Positions 1 to 8,211 of a stretch of DNA of 64,000 nt are shown here, piece by piece. Source of the stretch: Pseudomonas simiae (GTDB lineage Bacteria > Pseudomonadota > Gammaproteobacteria > Pseudomonadales > Pseudomonadaceae); the NCBI RefSeq assembly GCF_900111895.1, contig NZ_FOKB01000010.1, forward strand, positions 62,001-126,000. Direction: 5' to 3'. Position 1 is the first letter of the stretch, and the number at the start of each line of letters is the position of its first letter. Below the pieces are notes generated by a model. It made no database searches, was not told the origin of the DNA, and saw only the letters and a list, made by a program, of their open reading frames with translations. Made by a program: the position numbers and the translations under genes.

Positions 1-2
1 TC

Positions 3-440
3 ACCGCGCCGGATGATGAACGCCTGTGGCTGTGGCAACTGAGCACGTTGCTCTTCGCCTGCACCACCCTGCTGGGTTTTGGCCTGTGGTGGCGCGCACG
101 CCGGCAACCGGCCGTGCAACGTGCCGCGCAAACGGGCCCGAGCCCGCGCACCCTGCTCGATGACCTTAAACGCGCCACCCAGGCCAACGACCCGCAAGCC
201 ACCCGCCAGGCCCTCGACGCCTGGGCGCGGCAGCAGCCGGAAACGCTCGCGGACATGGCAGCGCGATTTGTGCCATTGTCGGATGCATTGGATGGCTTGA
301 ATGGCGCGCTGTACAGCGAGGGTGGGCATTTCTGGCTGGGTGAGGACTTGTGGCGTGCCGTGAAAGCGATTCCTATAGCTGAACGTGAACTGGACCCGGC
401 GGCGGATACCACCAGTTTGCCGCCGTTGTATCCCAAATAG
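3..440 (+). CDS. BatD-like protein, C-terminal part (5' end outside window)
   Basis: The open frame runs in from the window edge and encodes about 145 residues. A hydrophobic segment (around LSTLLFACTTLLGFGLWW) is followed by a short basic stretch, then a soluble helical tail with ALYSEGGHFWLGEDLWRA. This is the usual end of BatD: a large periplasmic part, one C-terminal transmembrane helix and a small cytoplasmic tail. BatD belongs to the Bat (aerotolerance) operon of MoxR ATPase, VWA-domain and TPR proteins, whose exact role is unsettled. The other bat genes would lie upstream of the window. The assignment rests on the tail only, so it is good but not certain. Confidence 0.7.
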   Translation, partial: TAPDDERLWLWQLSTLLFACTTLLGFGLWWRARRQPAVQRAAQTGPSPRTLLDDLKRATQANDPQATRQALDAWARQQPETLADMAARFVPLSDALDGLNGALYSEGGHFWLGEDLWRAVKAIPIAERELDPAADTTSLPPLYPK

Positions 441-538
441 CCTGCTTCCTCCCACACTGGATCTTGGCCTCCCGCGGGCACCGAATGTGTTTTTGCAGGT
501 AAACTCCCTTCCTTTTCATATTCTCCACGGAGTTCGCC

Positions 539-1780
539 TTGCGTCTGTTTCACACCTCCGACTGGCACCTGGGCCAAAACCTCCATGGCCAGGAACGCGA
601 CTTCGAACACGCCTGTTTCCTTGAGTGGCTGCTGGGCCAACTGAAAACCCATCTCCCGGATGTGCTGCTGATCGCCGGCGATATCTTCGACACGGTCAAC
701 CCGCCCCTCAAGGCCCAGGAGCGGCTGTATGACTTCATCATCAGCGCCCATGAACAGAACCCCAAGCTGACCATCGTGATGATCGCCGGCAACCACGATT
801 CCGGCTCGCGTATCGAGCTGCCCGCGCCGTTGATGCGGCGCCTGCGTACCCATGCGCTGGGCCGCGTGCTGTGGCTGGATGACGGCCAACTCGACGCCGA
901 ACGCCTGCTGATTCCGCTGCCGGATGCCAAAGGCAAGATTGCCGCCTGGTGCCTGGCGTTGCCGTTCCTGCGTCCGGCGGAAGTCACCGGTGCGCACTTG
1001 GGTGACGACTACCTGCGCGGCATCGGCCAGGTGCATGAATGGCTGATCGCCGCCGCCAACGCCAAGCGCAAAAAAGGCCAGGCGCTGATTGCCATCAGCC
1101 ACGCGCACATGGCCGGTGGTTCGGTGTCGGAAGACTCCGAGCGCAGCCTGATCATCGGCAATGCCGAGGCGCTGCCGGCCAGCCTGTTCGATAGAAGTGT
1201 CGCCTACGTTGCCCTCGGCCATTTGCACAAGCCGCAAAAGGTCAATGGCGAAGAACGCATTCGCTACAGCGGCTCGCCGATTCCGCTGTCGTTTTCCGAA
1301 ATCGGCTATAAACACCAGATTCTCGACGTGACGTTTCAGGGCCAATGCCTGGTGAGTGTCGAACCGCTGCTGATCCCCCGCTCGGTCGACCTGCAACGCC
1401 TGGAAGCCGCGCCCCTGGCCGATATCCTCAAGGCCTTGGCCGAGTTGCCGGATATCGACCTGCTTGCCGAAACCCAGCGCCACCCCTGGCTCGAAGTTCG
1501 CGTACGCCTGGATGAACCACAACCCGATCTGCGTCAGCAGATCGAAAGCGCCCTGCAAGGCAAGGCCGTGCGCCTGGTGCGCATCGCCGCCGAATACGCC
1601 GGTACCGGCAGCCGTGAGGACGAAGGCGACGACCGCCTGATCGATCTCGACCAGCTCACGCCCCAGGAATTGTTCAGCCGCGCCTGGCAGGACAGTTATG
1701 GCAGTGACGTGGATGAACAGACCTTGAAGGACTTCGCCGTGCTGCTCCAGGAAGTGCAACAGGAGGGCGAACAGCCATGA
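539..1780 (+). CDS. sbcD: Exonuclease subunit SbcD (Mre11-type nuclease)
   Basis: This is the nuclease subunit of SbcCD, which opens DNA hairpins and trims DNA ends in the cytoplasm. It has 413 residues, close to the family length. The metallophosphatase motifs occur in order: D8 and H10 in TSDWHLGQ, then GDIFD, GNHD, SHAHMAGG and GHLHKPQ, so the active site looks complete. The start is TTG at 539, set by ACGGAG at 527-532 with a 6-base gap and by the invariant N-terminus MRLFHTSDWHLG. The stop overlaps the sbcC start by 4 bases, which implies translational coupling of the two subunits. Confidence 0.97.
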   Translation: MRLFHTSDWHLGQNLHGQERDFEHACFLEWLLGQLKTHLPDVLLIAGDIFDTVNPPLKAQERLYDFIISAHEQNPKLTIVMIAGNHDSGSRIELPAPLMRRLRTHALGRVLWLDDGQLDAERLLIPLPDAKGKIAAWCLALPFLRPAEVTGAHLGDDYLRGIGQVHEWLIAAANAKRKKGQALIAISHAHMAGGSVSEDSERSLIIGNAEALPASLFDRSVAYVALGHLHKPQKVNGEERIRYSGSPIPLSFSEIGYKHQILDVTFQGQCLVSVEPLLIPRSVDLQRLEAAPLADILKALAELPDIDLLAETQRHPWLEVRVRLDEPQPDLRQQIESALQGKAVRLVRIAAEYAGTGSREDEGDDRLIDLDQLTPQELFSRAWQDSYGSDVDEQTLKDFAVLLQEVQQEGEQP

Positions 1781-4700
1781 AGATCCTCGCCATCCGCCTG
1801 AAAAACCTCGCCTCCCTGGCGGGCCCGTTTGAGATCGACTTCACCGCCGAGCCGCTGGCCAGTGCCGGTTTGTTCGCGATTACCGGGCCGACCGGCGCCG
1901 GTAAAAGTACCCTGCTCGATGCCTTGTGCCTGGCACTGTTTGGCGCGGTGCCGCGCCTGGGCGATACCGGCCAGGCGAAGATGCCGGATGCCGACAGCGA
2001 CATTTCCATTGGTGACCCGCGCACCTTGCTGCGGCGTGGCACCGGTGGCGGTTATGCCGAGGTGGACTTCGTCGGCGTCAGTGGCCGTCGCTACCGCGCA
2101 CGCTGGGAAGCCAACCGCGCACGGGACAAAGCCAGCGGCAAATTGCAGAACAGCCGCCAAAGCCTGATCGACCTGGACAGTGACCAACTGCTGGCCAGCC
2201 AGAAAACCGAATACAAGACCCAACTGGAACTGGCCCTGGGCCTGAACTTCGAACAGTTCACCCGTGCCGTGTTGCTCGCTCAAAGTGAGTTCAGCGCCTT
2301 TCTCAAGGCCAACGACAATGAGCGCAGCGAACTGCTGGAAAAACTCACCGACACAGCCCTTTACACCCAGCTCGGTCGGCGCGCGTTCGACAAGGCCAAA
2401 GAGGCCAGGGAAGCGCATAAACAGCTACAGGACCAGGCGACCGGTGTGGTGCCGCTGGCCGCCGAAGCCCGTGCCGAACTGGATCAGCAATTCGACGCGG
2501 CGCAACAACACCTCAAGACCCAGCAAGCCCAGCTCAAGCAGCTGGAGTTGCAGCACACCTGGCTCAAGGAACTGCGCGAATGGCAAGAGCGCCAACTCGC
2601 CGCTACCGAACAGCTACAGCGGGCGCAGGCCGAGTGGGATAACCAGGGCCAGCAACGTGACGACCTGAGCCGCCTGGATCAGTTGGCGCCACAGCGTCAC
2701 CAGTTTGCGCGCCAGGCAGAGCTGAGCACCCTGCTTGCGCCGCTGGCCGCGCAGATCCAGTTGCATCGCCAACAACAAGGCGAACTGCATACTCGCCAGG
2801 AACAGGCCCAACAACAGCAAGCCAGCGCGCAAACCGCATTGGCGCAAGCCCTGAAAAACCAGGCTGATGCCGTGCCTTTGCTGCGCCAGGCGTTCGAAGA
2901 ACAGAGCACCCTCGCCCACTTGACCAAAGAGTTGGCAAAGCGCATCGAGGACAAACAGCAACACGAAAGCGCCTGCATCGACGGCCAGGCCCAGCTCACT
3001 GGCCTGCTGGAAAAACAGAACCAGGTCGCCGAACGCTTGCAACGCCTGAGCACCGAGCTTGACCGCAGCGCGGCGCTGGCACCGCTCAGCGACGCCTGGA
3101 CCGCCTACCGCGACCGCTTGCAACAGTTGATGCTGATAGGCAACCGCCTGAATAAAGGCCAAACCGAACTGCCGCAGTTGGAGCAACGTGCGACCAGCGC
3201 CGCCGAACAGTTCACCCAGCAACGCGAAGCCTTGGACCTGCTGTATCAGGAGGCCGGTGCCGAGCCTCACGCCGTGGCCGAGCAGATCCAACTGCTGGCC
3301 AGCCTGCTGCAAGACAATCGCAAACAGCAGCGCGCGTTCGAAGATCTGACACGCCTGTGGGACAACCAGCAGCAGTTGGACCAACAAGCCGCTACCTTGA
3401 CGCAAAAGCTCACCGATGCCCAACAGCAGCGCGAGCAGTTGAACCAGGCCGGCCTGCAAACCAAGGCAGAGCTGAGCGTTGCCGAACAGACGCTAAGCGT
3501 GACCAAACAGCTGCTGGAACGCCAGCGCCTGGCCCGCAGCGCCAGCGTCGAAGAGTTGCGCGAGCAGTTGCAGGACGACCAGCCCTGCCCGGTGTGCGGT
3601 AGCCACGAACATCCGTACCACCAGCCCGAAGCCCTGTTGCAAAGCCTCGGTCGTCATGACGAAAACGAAGAAGCCGCGGCGCAGAAAGCGGTCGATACAC
3701 TCAAGGAAAAGCTCACCGAGTTGCGTGGCGAAGTGGGCGGTTTGATCGCCCAGCAGAAGGAATACCTGCAACAGCAGGAACACCTGGCGACGCAACAGCA
3801 AGCACTCAAGCCGAGCCTGGATGCACACCCGCTGTACGCGTCGTTGCTCAACCAGGAAACTGCGAAACGCAGCGCCTGGCTCGAACAGCAACTGGGCCAA
3901 CTGACCCAGCGCATCAGCCAGGACGAACAACGCCAAGGCGCCCTGCTTAATCTGCAACAAAACGCCGGGCGCCTGCAGCAGCAGTTGCAAGCCGCCCAGG
4001 ACGCGAGCCAGCAGGCCCGTCAATTGTTGGTCGACCAGCAACGCGAGCTGGCCGGTGACCGCGAACGCCTCGACCAGGAATTGAGCGCCTTCGCCAACCT
4101 GCTGCCCGCGGACACCCTGGAAGGTCTGCGCGCCGAGCCGGCCGCCACCTTCATGCAGCTGGACCAGCAGGTCAACCAGCGCCTGGAACAGCTGGGCCAT
4201 CAACGCGATGAGCTGGCTGAGCAACAAGATCGCCAACAGGCGATCGAGAAGGAACAGACTCACCAGCAACATCGCCAGCAACAACTCGACGCCCTGCTCC
4301 AGCAGGTCAACGAGCTGGCGAGCCAACAGCAAACGGCCCAGGCAAAACTCAGCGCGTTACTGGGCGAGCACTCCAGCGCCGAACACTGGCAGCAGCAGCT
4401 GGAACAGGCCGTGACCCAGTCACGTCAAAGCGAAACCGACGCAAACAAACAGCTGCAAGAGATCCACAATGCACTGATCGAACTGGCCGCCGACCTCAAG
4501 GCCCAGCAGGAACGCGAACACGCGTTGCAGGCCGAACACCATGCCCTCGCCACGCGCATCAGCGAATGGCGTGCCCTGCACCCGGAACTCGATGACGCAG
4601 GGCTTAGCCATTTGCTGGCCTACGATGACGCCCAGGTCAGCCAATTGCGCCAACAGTTGCAGCTCAGCGAAAAAGCCGTCGAACAGGCCAAGGTGCTGCT

Positions 4701-5415
4701 GCAAGAACGCGAACAGCGCCTCGCCGACCACCAGGCCCTGCACAATGGCAATCTTGAGGCCCAAGCCTTGGACAGCGCCCTGGCAACGCTCAACCAGCAA
4801 TTGGCCGAAGGCGAGAAAATCTGCGCCGAACTGCGCGCACGGCAGTCCGAAGACCAGCGCCGCCAGGAGGCCAACCAGGCCTTCGCCGAGCACATCGCCA
4901 AAGCCTATGACGAGTGGCAACGCTGGGCACGCCTGAACGCGCTGATCGGCTCGGCCACCGGCGACACCTTCCGCAAGATCGCCCAGGCCTACAACCTCGA
5001 CCTGTTGGTGCACCACGCCAACGTGCAACTGCGTCAGTTGGTGCGGCGTTACCGCCTCAAGCGTGGCGGCAGCATGCTTGGCCTGTTGGTGATGGACACG
5101 GAAATGGGCGATGAATTGCGCTCGGTGCATTCGTTGTCCGGCGGCGAAACCTTCCTGGTGTCCCTGGCGCTGGCCTTGGGCCTGGCGTCGATGGCTTCCA
5201 GCACGTTGAAGATCGAGTCACTGTTTATCGATGAGGGCTTCGGCAGCCTCGACCCGGAATCGTTGCAATTGGCGATGGATGCGCTGGATGGCTTGCAGGC
5301 TCAAGGCCGTAAGGTTGCGGTGATCTCCCACGTACAGGAAATGCACGAACGCATTCCTGTGCAGATTCAGGTCAAGCGCCAGGGCAATGGCTTGAGCACC
5401 CTGGAGGTCAAATGA
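1777..5415 (+). CDS. sbcC: Exonuclease subunit SbcC (Rad50-type SMC ATPase)
   Basis: This is the ATPase and coiled-coil partner of SbcD. It has 1212 residues. Walker A GPTGAGKST lies at residues 37-45. Two very long Q/E/L-rich coiled-coil arms flank a zinc hook CPVC at residues 604-607. The signature LSGGETF and Walker B LFIDEGFGSLD are near the C-terminus. The protein is somewhat longer than E. coli SbcC (1048) because the arms are long, as is common in Pseudomonas. The gene overlaps sbcD and the following GST gene by ATGA junctions, so the three genes form one operon. The many long open frames on the other strand here come from the repetitive coiled-coil codons. Confidence 0.97.
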   Translation: MKILAIRLKNLASLAGPFEIDFTAEPLASAGLFAITGPTGAGKSTLLDALCLALFGAVPRLGDTGQAKMPDADSDISIGDPRTLLRRGTGGGYAEVDFVGVSGRRYRARWEANRARDKASGKLQNSRQSLIDLDSDQLLASQKTEYKTQLELALGLNFEQFTRAVLLAQSEFSAFLKANDNERSELLEKLTDTALYTQLGRRAFDKAKEAREAHKQLQDQATGVVPLAAEARAELDQQFDAAQQHLKTQQAQLKQLELQHTWLKELREWQERQLAATEQLQRAQAEWDNQGQQRDDLSRLDQLAPQRHQFARQAELSTLLAPLAAQIQLHRQQQGELHTRQEQAQQQQASAQTALAQALKNQADAVPLLRQAFEEQSTLAHLTKELAKRIEDKQQHESACIDGQAQLTGLLEKQNQVAERLQRLSTELDRSAALAPLSDAWTAYRDRLQQLMLIGNRLNKGQTELPQLEQRATSAAEQFTQQREALDLLYQEAGAEPHAVAEQIQLLASLLQDNRKQQRAFEDLTRLWDNQQQLDQQAATLTQKLTDAQQQREQLNQAGLQTKAELSVAEQTLSVTKQLLERQRLARSASVEELREQLQDDQPCPVCGSHEHPYHQPEALLQSLGRHDENEEAAAQKAVDTLKEKLTELRGEVGGLIAQQKEYLQQQEHLATQQQALKPSLDAHPLYASLLNQETAKRSAWLEQQLGQLTQRISQDEQRQGALLNLQQNAGRLQQQLQAAQDASQQARQLLVDQQRELAGDRERLDQELSAFANLLPADTLEGLRAEPAATFMQLDQQVNQRLEQLGHQRDELAEQQDRQQAIEKEQTHQQHRQQQLDALLQQVNELASQQQTAQAKLSALLGEHSSAEHWQQQLEQAVTQSRQSETDANKQLQEIHNALIELAADLKAQQEREHALQAEHHALATRISEWRALHPELDDAGLSHLLAYDDAQVSQLRQQLQLSEKAVEQAKVLLQEREQRLADHQALHNGNLEAQALDSALATLNQQLAEGEKICAELRARQSEDQRRQEANQAFAEHIAKAYDEWQRWARLNALIGSATGDTFRKIAQAYNLDLLVHHANVQLRQLVRRYRLKRGGSMLGLLVMDTEMGDELRSVHSLSGGETFLVSLALALGLASMASSTLKIESLFIDEGFGSLDPESLQLAMDALDGLQAQGRKVAVISHVQEMHERIPVQIQVKRQGNGLSTLEVK

Positions 5416-6005
5416 GCGAGGCGCTGCTGTATTCATTCCGGCGCTGCCCCTATGCCATGCGTGCGCGGCTGGCCTTGCGCTACAGCGGCGTGCCCGTGCG
5501 CATCATTGAAGTCAGCCTGAAGGCCAAGCCGGCCGAGATGCTGGCGCTGTCGCCCAAGGGCACGGTGCCGGTGTTGAGTGTGGCGGGCGAGGTGATCGAG
5601 GAAAGCCTGGCCATCATGCAATGGGCGCTGGCGCAGCATGATCCGCAGGATTGGTTACTGCAGGGTGATCCGGCGGTGCTGGCGCTTGTTGCCGAGAATG
5701 ACCAAGGCTTCAAGTATCACCTGGATCGATACAAGTACGCCGAACGCTACCCGGAACTGCCGATGGAACACTATCGGGCCGAGGGCGAAGTATTTTTGCG
5801 CAAGCTTGAAGCATTACTGGCGGGCCGCGCCTATTTGCTGGCGGATCATCCAAGCCTGGCGGACATGGCCCTGGCGCCGTTCGTGCGGCAGTTTGCCCAT
5901 GTGGATCGGGACTGGTTTGCCAGTGCCCCGTACCCCCGCTTGCAGCATTGGCTGGAGCGATTTCTGCAATCGCCGCTGTTTGTCGCGGTGATGGCGAAGG
6001 TTTAG
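5412..6005 (+). CDS. Glutathione S-transferase family protein
   Basis: This 197-residue protein has a thioredoxin-like N-terminal domain starting MSEALLYSFRRCPYAMRARL and a helical C-terminal domain. The CPYA motif near residues 12-15 is typical of glutathione transferases with a catalytic cysteine. The turn TVPVL is the glutathione-binding cis-proline region, and ...VIEESLAIM carries the E/S pair that binds the gamma-glutamyl group. It starts inside the sbcC stop (ATGA) and so is translated with sbcC. The substrate cannot be told. Its stop overlaps the 3' end of a tiny convergent gene on the other strand. Confidence 0.88.
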   Translation: MSEALLYSFRRCPYAMRARLALRYSGVPVRIIEVSLKAKPAEMLALSPKGTVPVLSVAGEVIEESLAIMQWALAQHDPQDWLLQGDPAVLALVAENDQGFKYHLDRYKYAERYPELPMEHYRAEGEVFLRKLEALLAGRAYLLADHPSLADMALAPFVRQFAHVDRDWFASAPYPRLQHWLERFLQSPLFVAVMAKV

Positions 6006-6127
6006 CCCTGGGCCAAATCCAACAAGCGCTCGCGGGCAATCTCAGGCTCACTGTCTACCCCCTGCACGGAAGACAGGATGGGCGCGGAATAGAGGGCCAG
6101 TATGAGTGCGGCGAGTCGGATTGCCAT
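6002..6127 (-). CDS. Tiny secreted protein, 41 residues
   Basis: The frame opens with a clear signal-like stretch, MAIRLAALILALYSAPILSS, and ends with a short charged tail (EPEIARERLLDLAQG). GGAA lies about 9 bases before the ATG. The gene is convergent with the GST gene and the two stop codons overlap. I recognise no family. The signal peptide, plausible ribosome site and compact fit between genes support a real small gene, but it is too short to be sure. Confidence 0.4.
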   Translation of the reverse strand: MAIRLAALILALYSAPILSSVQGVDSEPEIARERLLDLAQG

Positions 6128-6286
6128 GCTGTCGATTCCATGAAGAAAAGCGTCAAAAGTTGAGCGTCAAATTTAAACACATGGCAATGTGATATCAATC
6201 ATTTTTCTTCCACGCCTGCACAAACGCCAAACCACTCGAACGAGCCAGGCTTCGTTCCAGTGGTTTGGCGTCTGCGGGTGTGCAGG

Positions 6287-6466
6287 TTATTGCTGGGTTT
6301 TGTGATCGAGTGCGGCGTAGAAGTTGGCGCTTTGTTGCAGGTATTTCTGGGTGTAGGCACTGGTGCTGGATTTTTTGCCGGTGACTTCCACGCTGGCTGC
6401 TGCTGGCAGCGCAACAGTGGCGGAAACAGCGGAAGCGGCGATGATGGAGAAGAGATTCAAATTCAT
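6287..6466 (-). CDS. Small secreted protein, 59 residues
   Basis: The protein starts MNLNLFSIIAASAVSATVAL, a typical signal peptide. Cleavage is likely near PAAAS. The mature part of about 35 polar residues contains YTQKYLQQSANFYAALDHK. AAGGG lies 8-9 bases upstream of the start. Codon use matches the neighbours. Small periplasmic proteins of this shape are common in Pseudomonas and often stress-induced, but I cannot name a family. Confidence 0.6.
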   Translation of the reverse strand: MNLNLFSIIAASAVSATVALPAAASVEVTGKKSSTSAYTQKYLQQSANFYAALDHKTQQ

Positions 6467-6595
6467 GTCGGTAACCCTTGTGTGCGTTTGATTGAGTGGC
6501 CGGGGAAGGCCTTGGAACCAAACTTACGCCCGAGGGCTAAGCCTTAGAAATGCTTTGAAACAGTAGCCGCTATTAATAGAATTAATACAAAGGCT

Positions 6596-6618
6596 CAGGC
6601 CCCGCATCGCGGGGCCTG
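6596..6618 (-). terminator. Hairpin terminator of the lactonase gene
   Basis: A perfect 10-bp stem (CAGGCCCCGC with GCGGGGCCTG) and 3-base loop begins 5 bases after the lactonase stop codon on the minus strand. The downstream side is moderately T-rich. Confidence 0.75.
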
Positions 6619-6622
6619 TGGC

Positions 6623-7798
6623 TTATTGACGCACCAGGAACTTGAGGTCACTGGGCGCATCGATCGGCATTTTCTGCACGGTTTTACCCAGCAGGCCGGT
6701 CTTGGGGTCGCGTTCGACCACCACGATTTCATTGCTTTTCTGGTTGGCGATCAACAAAAACCGCCCGCTCGGGTCCAGGCTGAACTCGCGCGGGTGGTCG
6801 CCTTCCACGGGACGGCGTTGCAGCTCCTTGAGGTGCGCGGTGGCCGGGTCGATGCTGAACACCAGCAGTTGGTTGGCCGTACCACGGTTGCTCACGTAGA
6901 GGAACTTGCCATCACTGGACGCATGCAACGCGGCGCCGGCCTTGTCCGACACCGGCTGCCCGGCGGCGAAGTCCACCAGCTGGGTCTGGGTCAATTGGCC
7001 GTCCTTGTAATCAAACACCGCCACCTGTGCGCTCATCTCGGTGGTCAACCACGCATGCTTGCCATCTGCACTGAACAGCAGGTGCCGTGGGCCACTGCCG
7101 GGTGGCAGTTGCACCGAGGCCGGGCTGGCCGGCGCCAAGGGCTGTTCAGGGTTGGCCTTGGGGTCGTAGTGGTAGGCAAACACCTTGTCTGCGCCCAGGT
7201 CCTGGACGAACACGTATTGGCCATCTGGCGACGACACTACCGAGTGCACATGGTTGGACGCCTGCCGCTCTGGGTTCACACGGCTGGACGGATGCCCGCT
7301 CAGTTGCACGGGAGCTGATAGCTTGCCCGTCGCATCGACCGGCAGGGCCGCCAGGCTGCCACCCGGGTCTTCGAGTACCGAATAGTTGGCGACAAACACA
7401 TAGCGCCCGTCAGCGGCGACGCTGGAGTGGGTCGGCTCGTTGCCGAGGCTCTGCACCTGATTGATCAAGGTGAGCTGGTAATTCTGCGGATCGATGCTGT
7501 AGCTGCTGACGCGACCGACCGGGTCGTTCTGGCCGGGGCCGTTTTCGTTGACCACGAACAGGTGTTTCTGGTCCTTGGAGACCGTCAGCCACGACGGGTT
7601 GGCAGCCTTCGCGGCCAGTACCGGCTTGCCACTGAACTGACCGGTCCGGCTATTGAACTGCAGGCGATAGATCCCTTCGCTGCTGCCCGCGGTGTAGCTA
7701 CCCACCAGCAACTCGTAAGTCTCGGCCGGCGCGGCCTGCACCGACATCGCACCGACACTGCCCGCCATCAGCAGGGGCCAGAATTTACGCATCATCAT
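6623..7798 (-). CDS. Periplasmic lactonase, 7-bladed beta-propeller (6-phosphogluconolactonase-like)
   Basis: This 391-residue protein has a signal peptide (MMMRKFWPLLMAGSVGAMSV, cut after QAAPA) and then a lactonase (PF10282) beta-propeller. Repeated blades such as TYELLVGSYT, FVVNENG, YVFVANYS, GPRHLLFSADGKHAWLTTE and DHPREFSLDPSGRFLLIANQ are the family's hallmarks. Cytoplasmic relatives hydrolyse 6-phosphogluconolactone. An exported copy more likely acts on another sugar lactone or is structural. The start is the first of three ATGs, with AGGAG 7 bases upstream. It overlaps the end of the preceding small gene. AACAATAACAAC just before the AGGAG (7813-7823) fits a Crc/Hfq target. Confidence 0.85.
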   Translation of the reverse strand: MMMRKFWPLLMAGSVGAMSVQAAPAETYELLVGSYTAGSSEGIYRLQFNSRTGQFSGKPVLAAKAANPSWLTVSKDQKHLFVVNENGPGQNDPVGRVSSYSIDPQNYQLTLINQVQSLGNEPTHSSVAADGRYVFVANYSVLEDPGGSLAALPVDATGKLSAPVQLSGHPSSRVNPERQASNHVHSVVSSPDGQYVFVQDLGADKVFAYHYDPKANPEQPLAPASPASVQLPPGSGPRHLLFSADGKHAWLTTEMSAQVAVFDYKDGQLTQTQLVDFAAGQPVSDKAGAALHASSDGKFLYVSNRGTANQLLVFSIDPATAHLKELQRRPVEGDHPREFSLDPSGRFLLIANQKSNEIVVVERDPKTGLLGKTVQKMPIDAPSDLKFLVRQ

Positions 7799-8072
7799 CC
7801 GCTTGCTCCTCGTTGTTATTGTTGCCGGTGAACGCACTCATGCAGATCAGGCGGTGCTCGCCCGACTCACCGGTAAGGGTCCAGCTTTGCAAGGTGTCAT
7901 CGAAGGTAGCTGCCTGGACTTGCTCCAGGCTGAAGCACCAGCGTTTTTCCGCGCGGCCGTCCATGGCGATGATCAGCAGTTTCTCTTTATCGAGCACGAA
8001 GTCGAAGGCATGCAGCCCATCGATTTCAAGCATGTCGGAAGCTTCAAGGACGGCAGGCAAATTATCAGTCAT
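7785..8072 (-). CDS. Small acidic cytoplasmic protein, 95 residues (possibly DUF5629)
   Basis: It has no signal peptide or membrane segment. The sequence has regular beta-rich stretches (HAFDFVLDKEKLLIIAMDG, KRWCFSLEQV, QSWTLTGESGEHRLICMSAF) and a polyasparagine/acidic tail. This looks like the small Pseudomonas family I associate with DUF5629, but that is from memory. It is the first gene of a two-gene unit: its stop overlaps the lactonase start. A GTG one codon upstream is an alternative start. Confidence 0.7.
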   Translation of the reverse strand: MTDNLPAVLEASDMLEIDGLHAFDFVLDKEKLLIIAMDGRAEKRWCFSLEQVQAATFDDTLQSWTLTGESGEHRLICMSAFTGNNNNEEQADDDA

Positions 8073-8211
8073 CACAGTCTTTCATCAGGTTCAAAGGGCT
8101 AATCATAGGCGAGTTTGCCGCCAGGGCCTAAACCATAACGGGCTACCACCGGGTCGCGGCGCTGCGCATTACCTTGCTTGGGCATGTCCTATCCCGCGTA
8201 AAGGAATACCC

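Noticed and set aside
3493..4332. Leu/Gln-rich open frame on the minus strand inside sbcC
   Set aside because: The repetitive coiled-coil codons of SbcC read backwards give leucine-rich shadows; no ribosome site or conserved pattern.
2500..4900. Tandem DNA repeats in sbcC
   Set aside because: The CAG/CAA-rich texture is due to Gln/Glu/Leu heptads in the coiled coil; no exact repeat unit is seen.
7813..8211. N-terminal extension of the giant DUF6543 frame
   Set aside because: The added ~133 residues are antisense to the lactonase/small-protein genes; AAGGA and the ATG at 8212 mark the real start.
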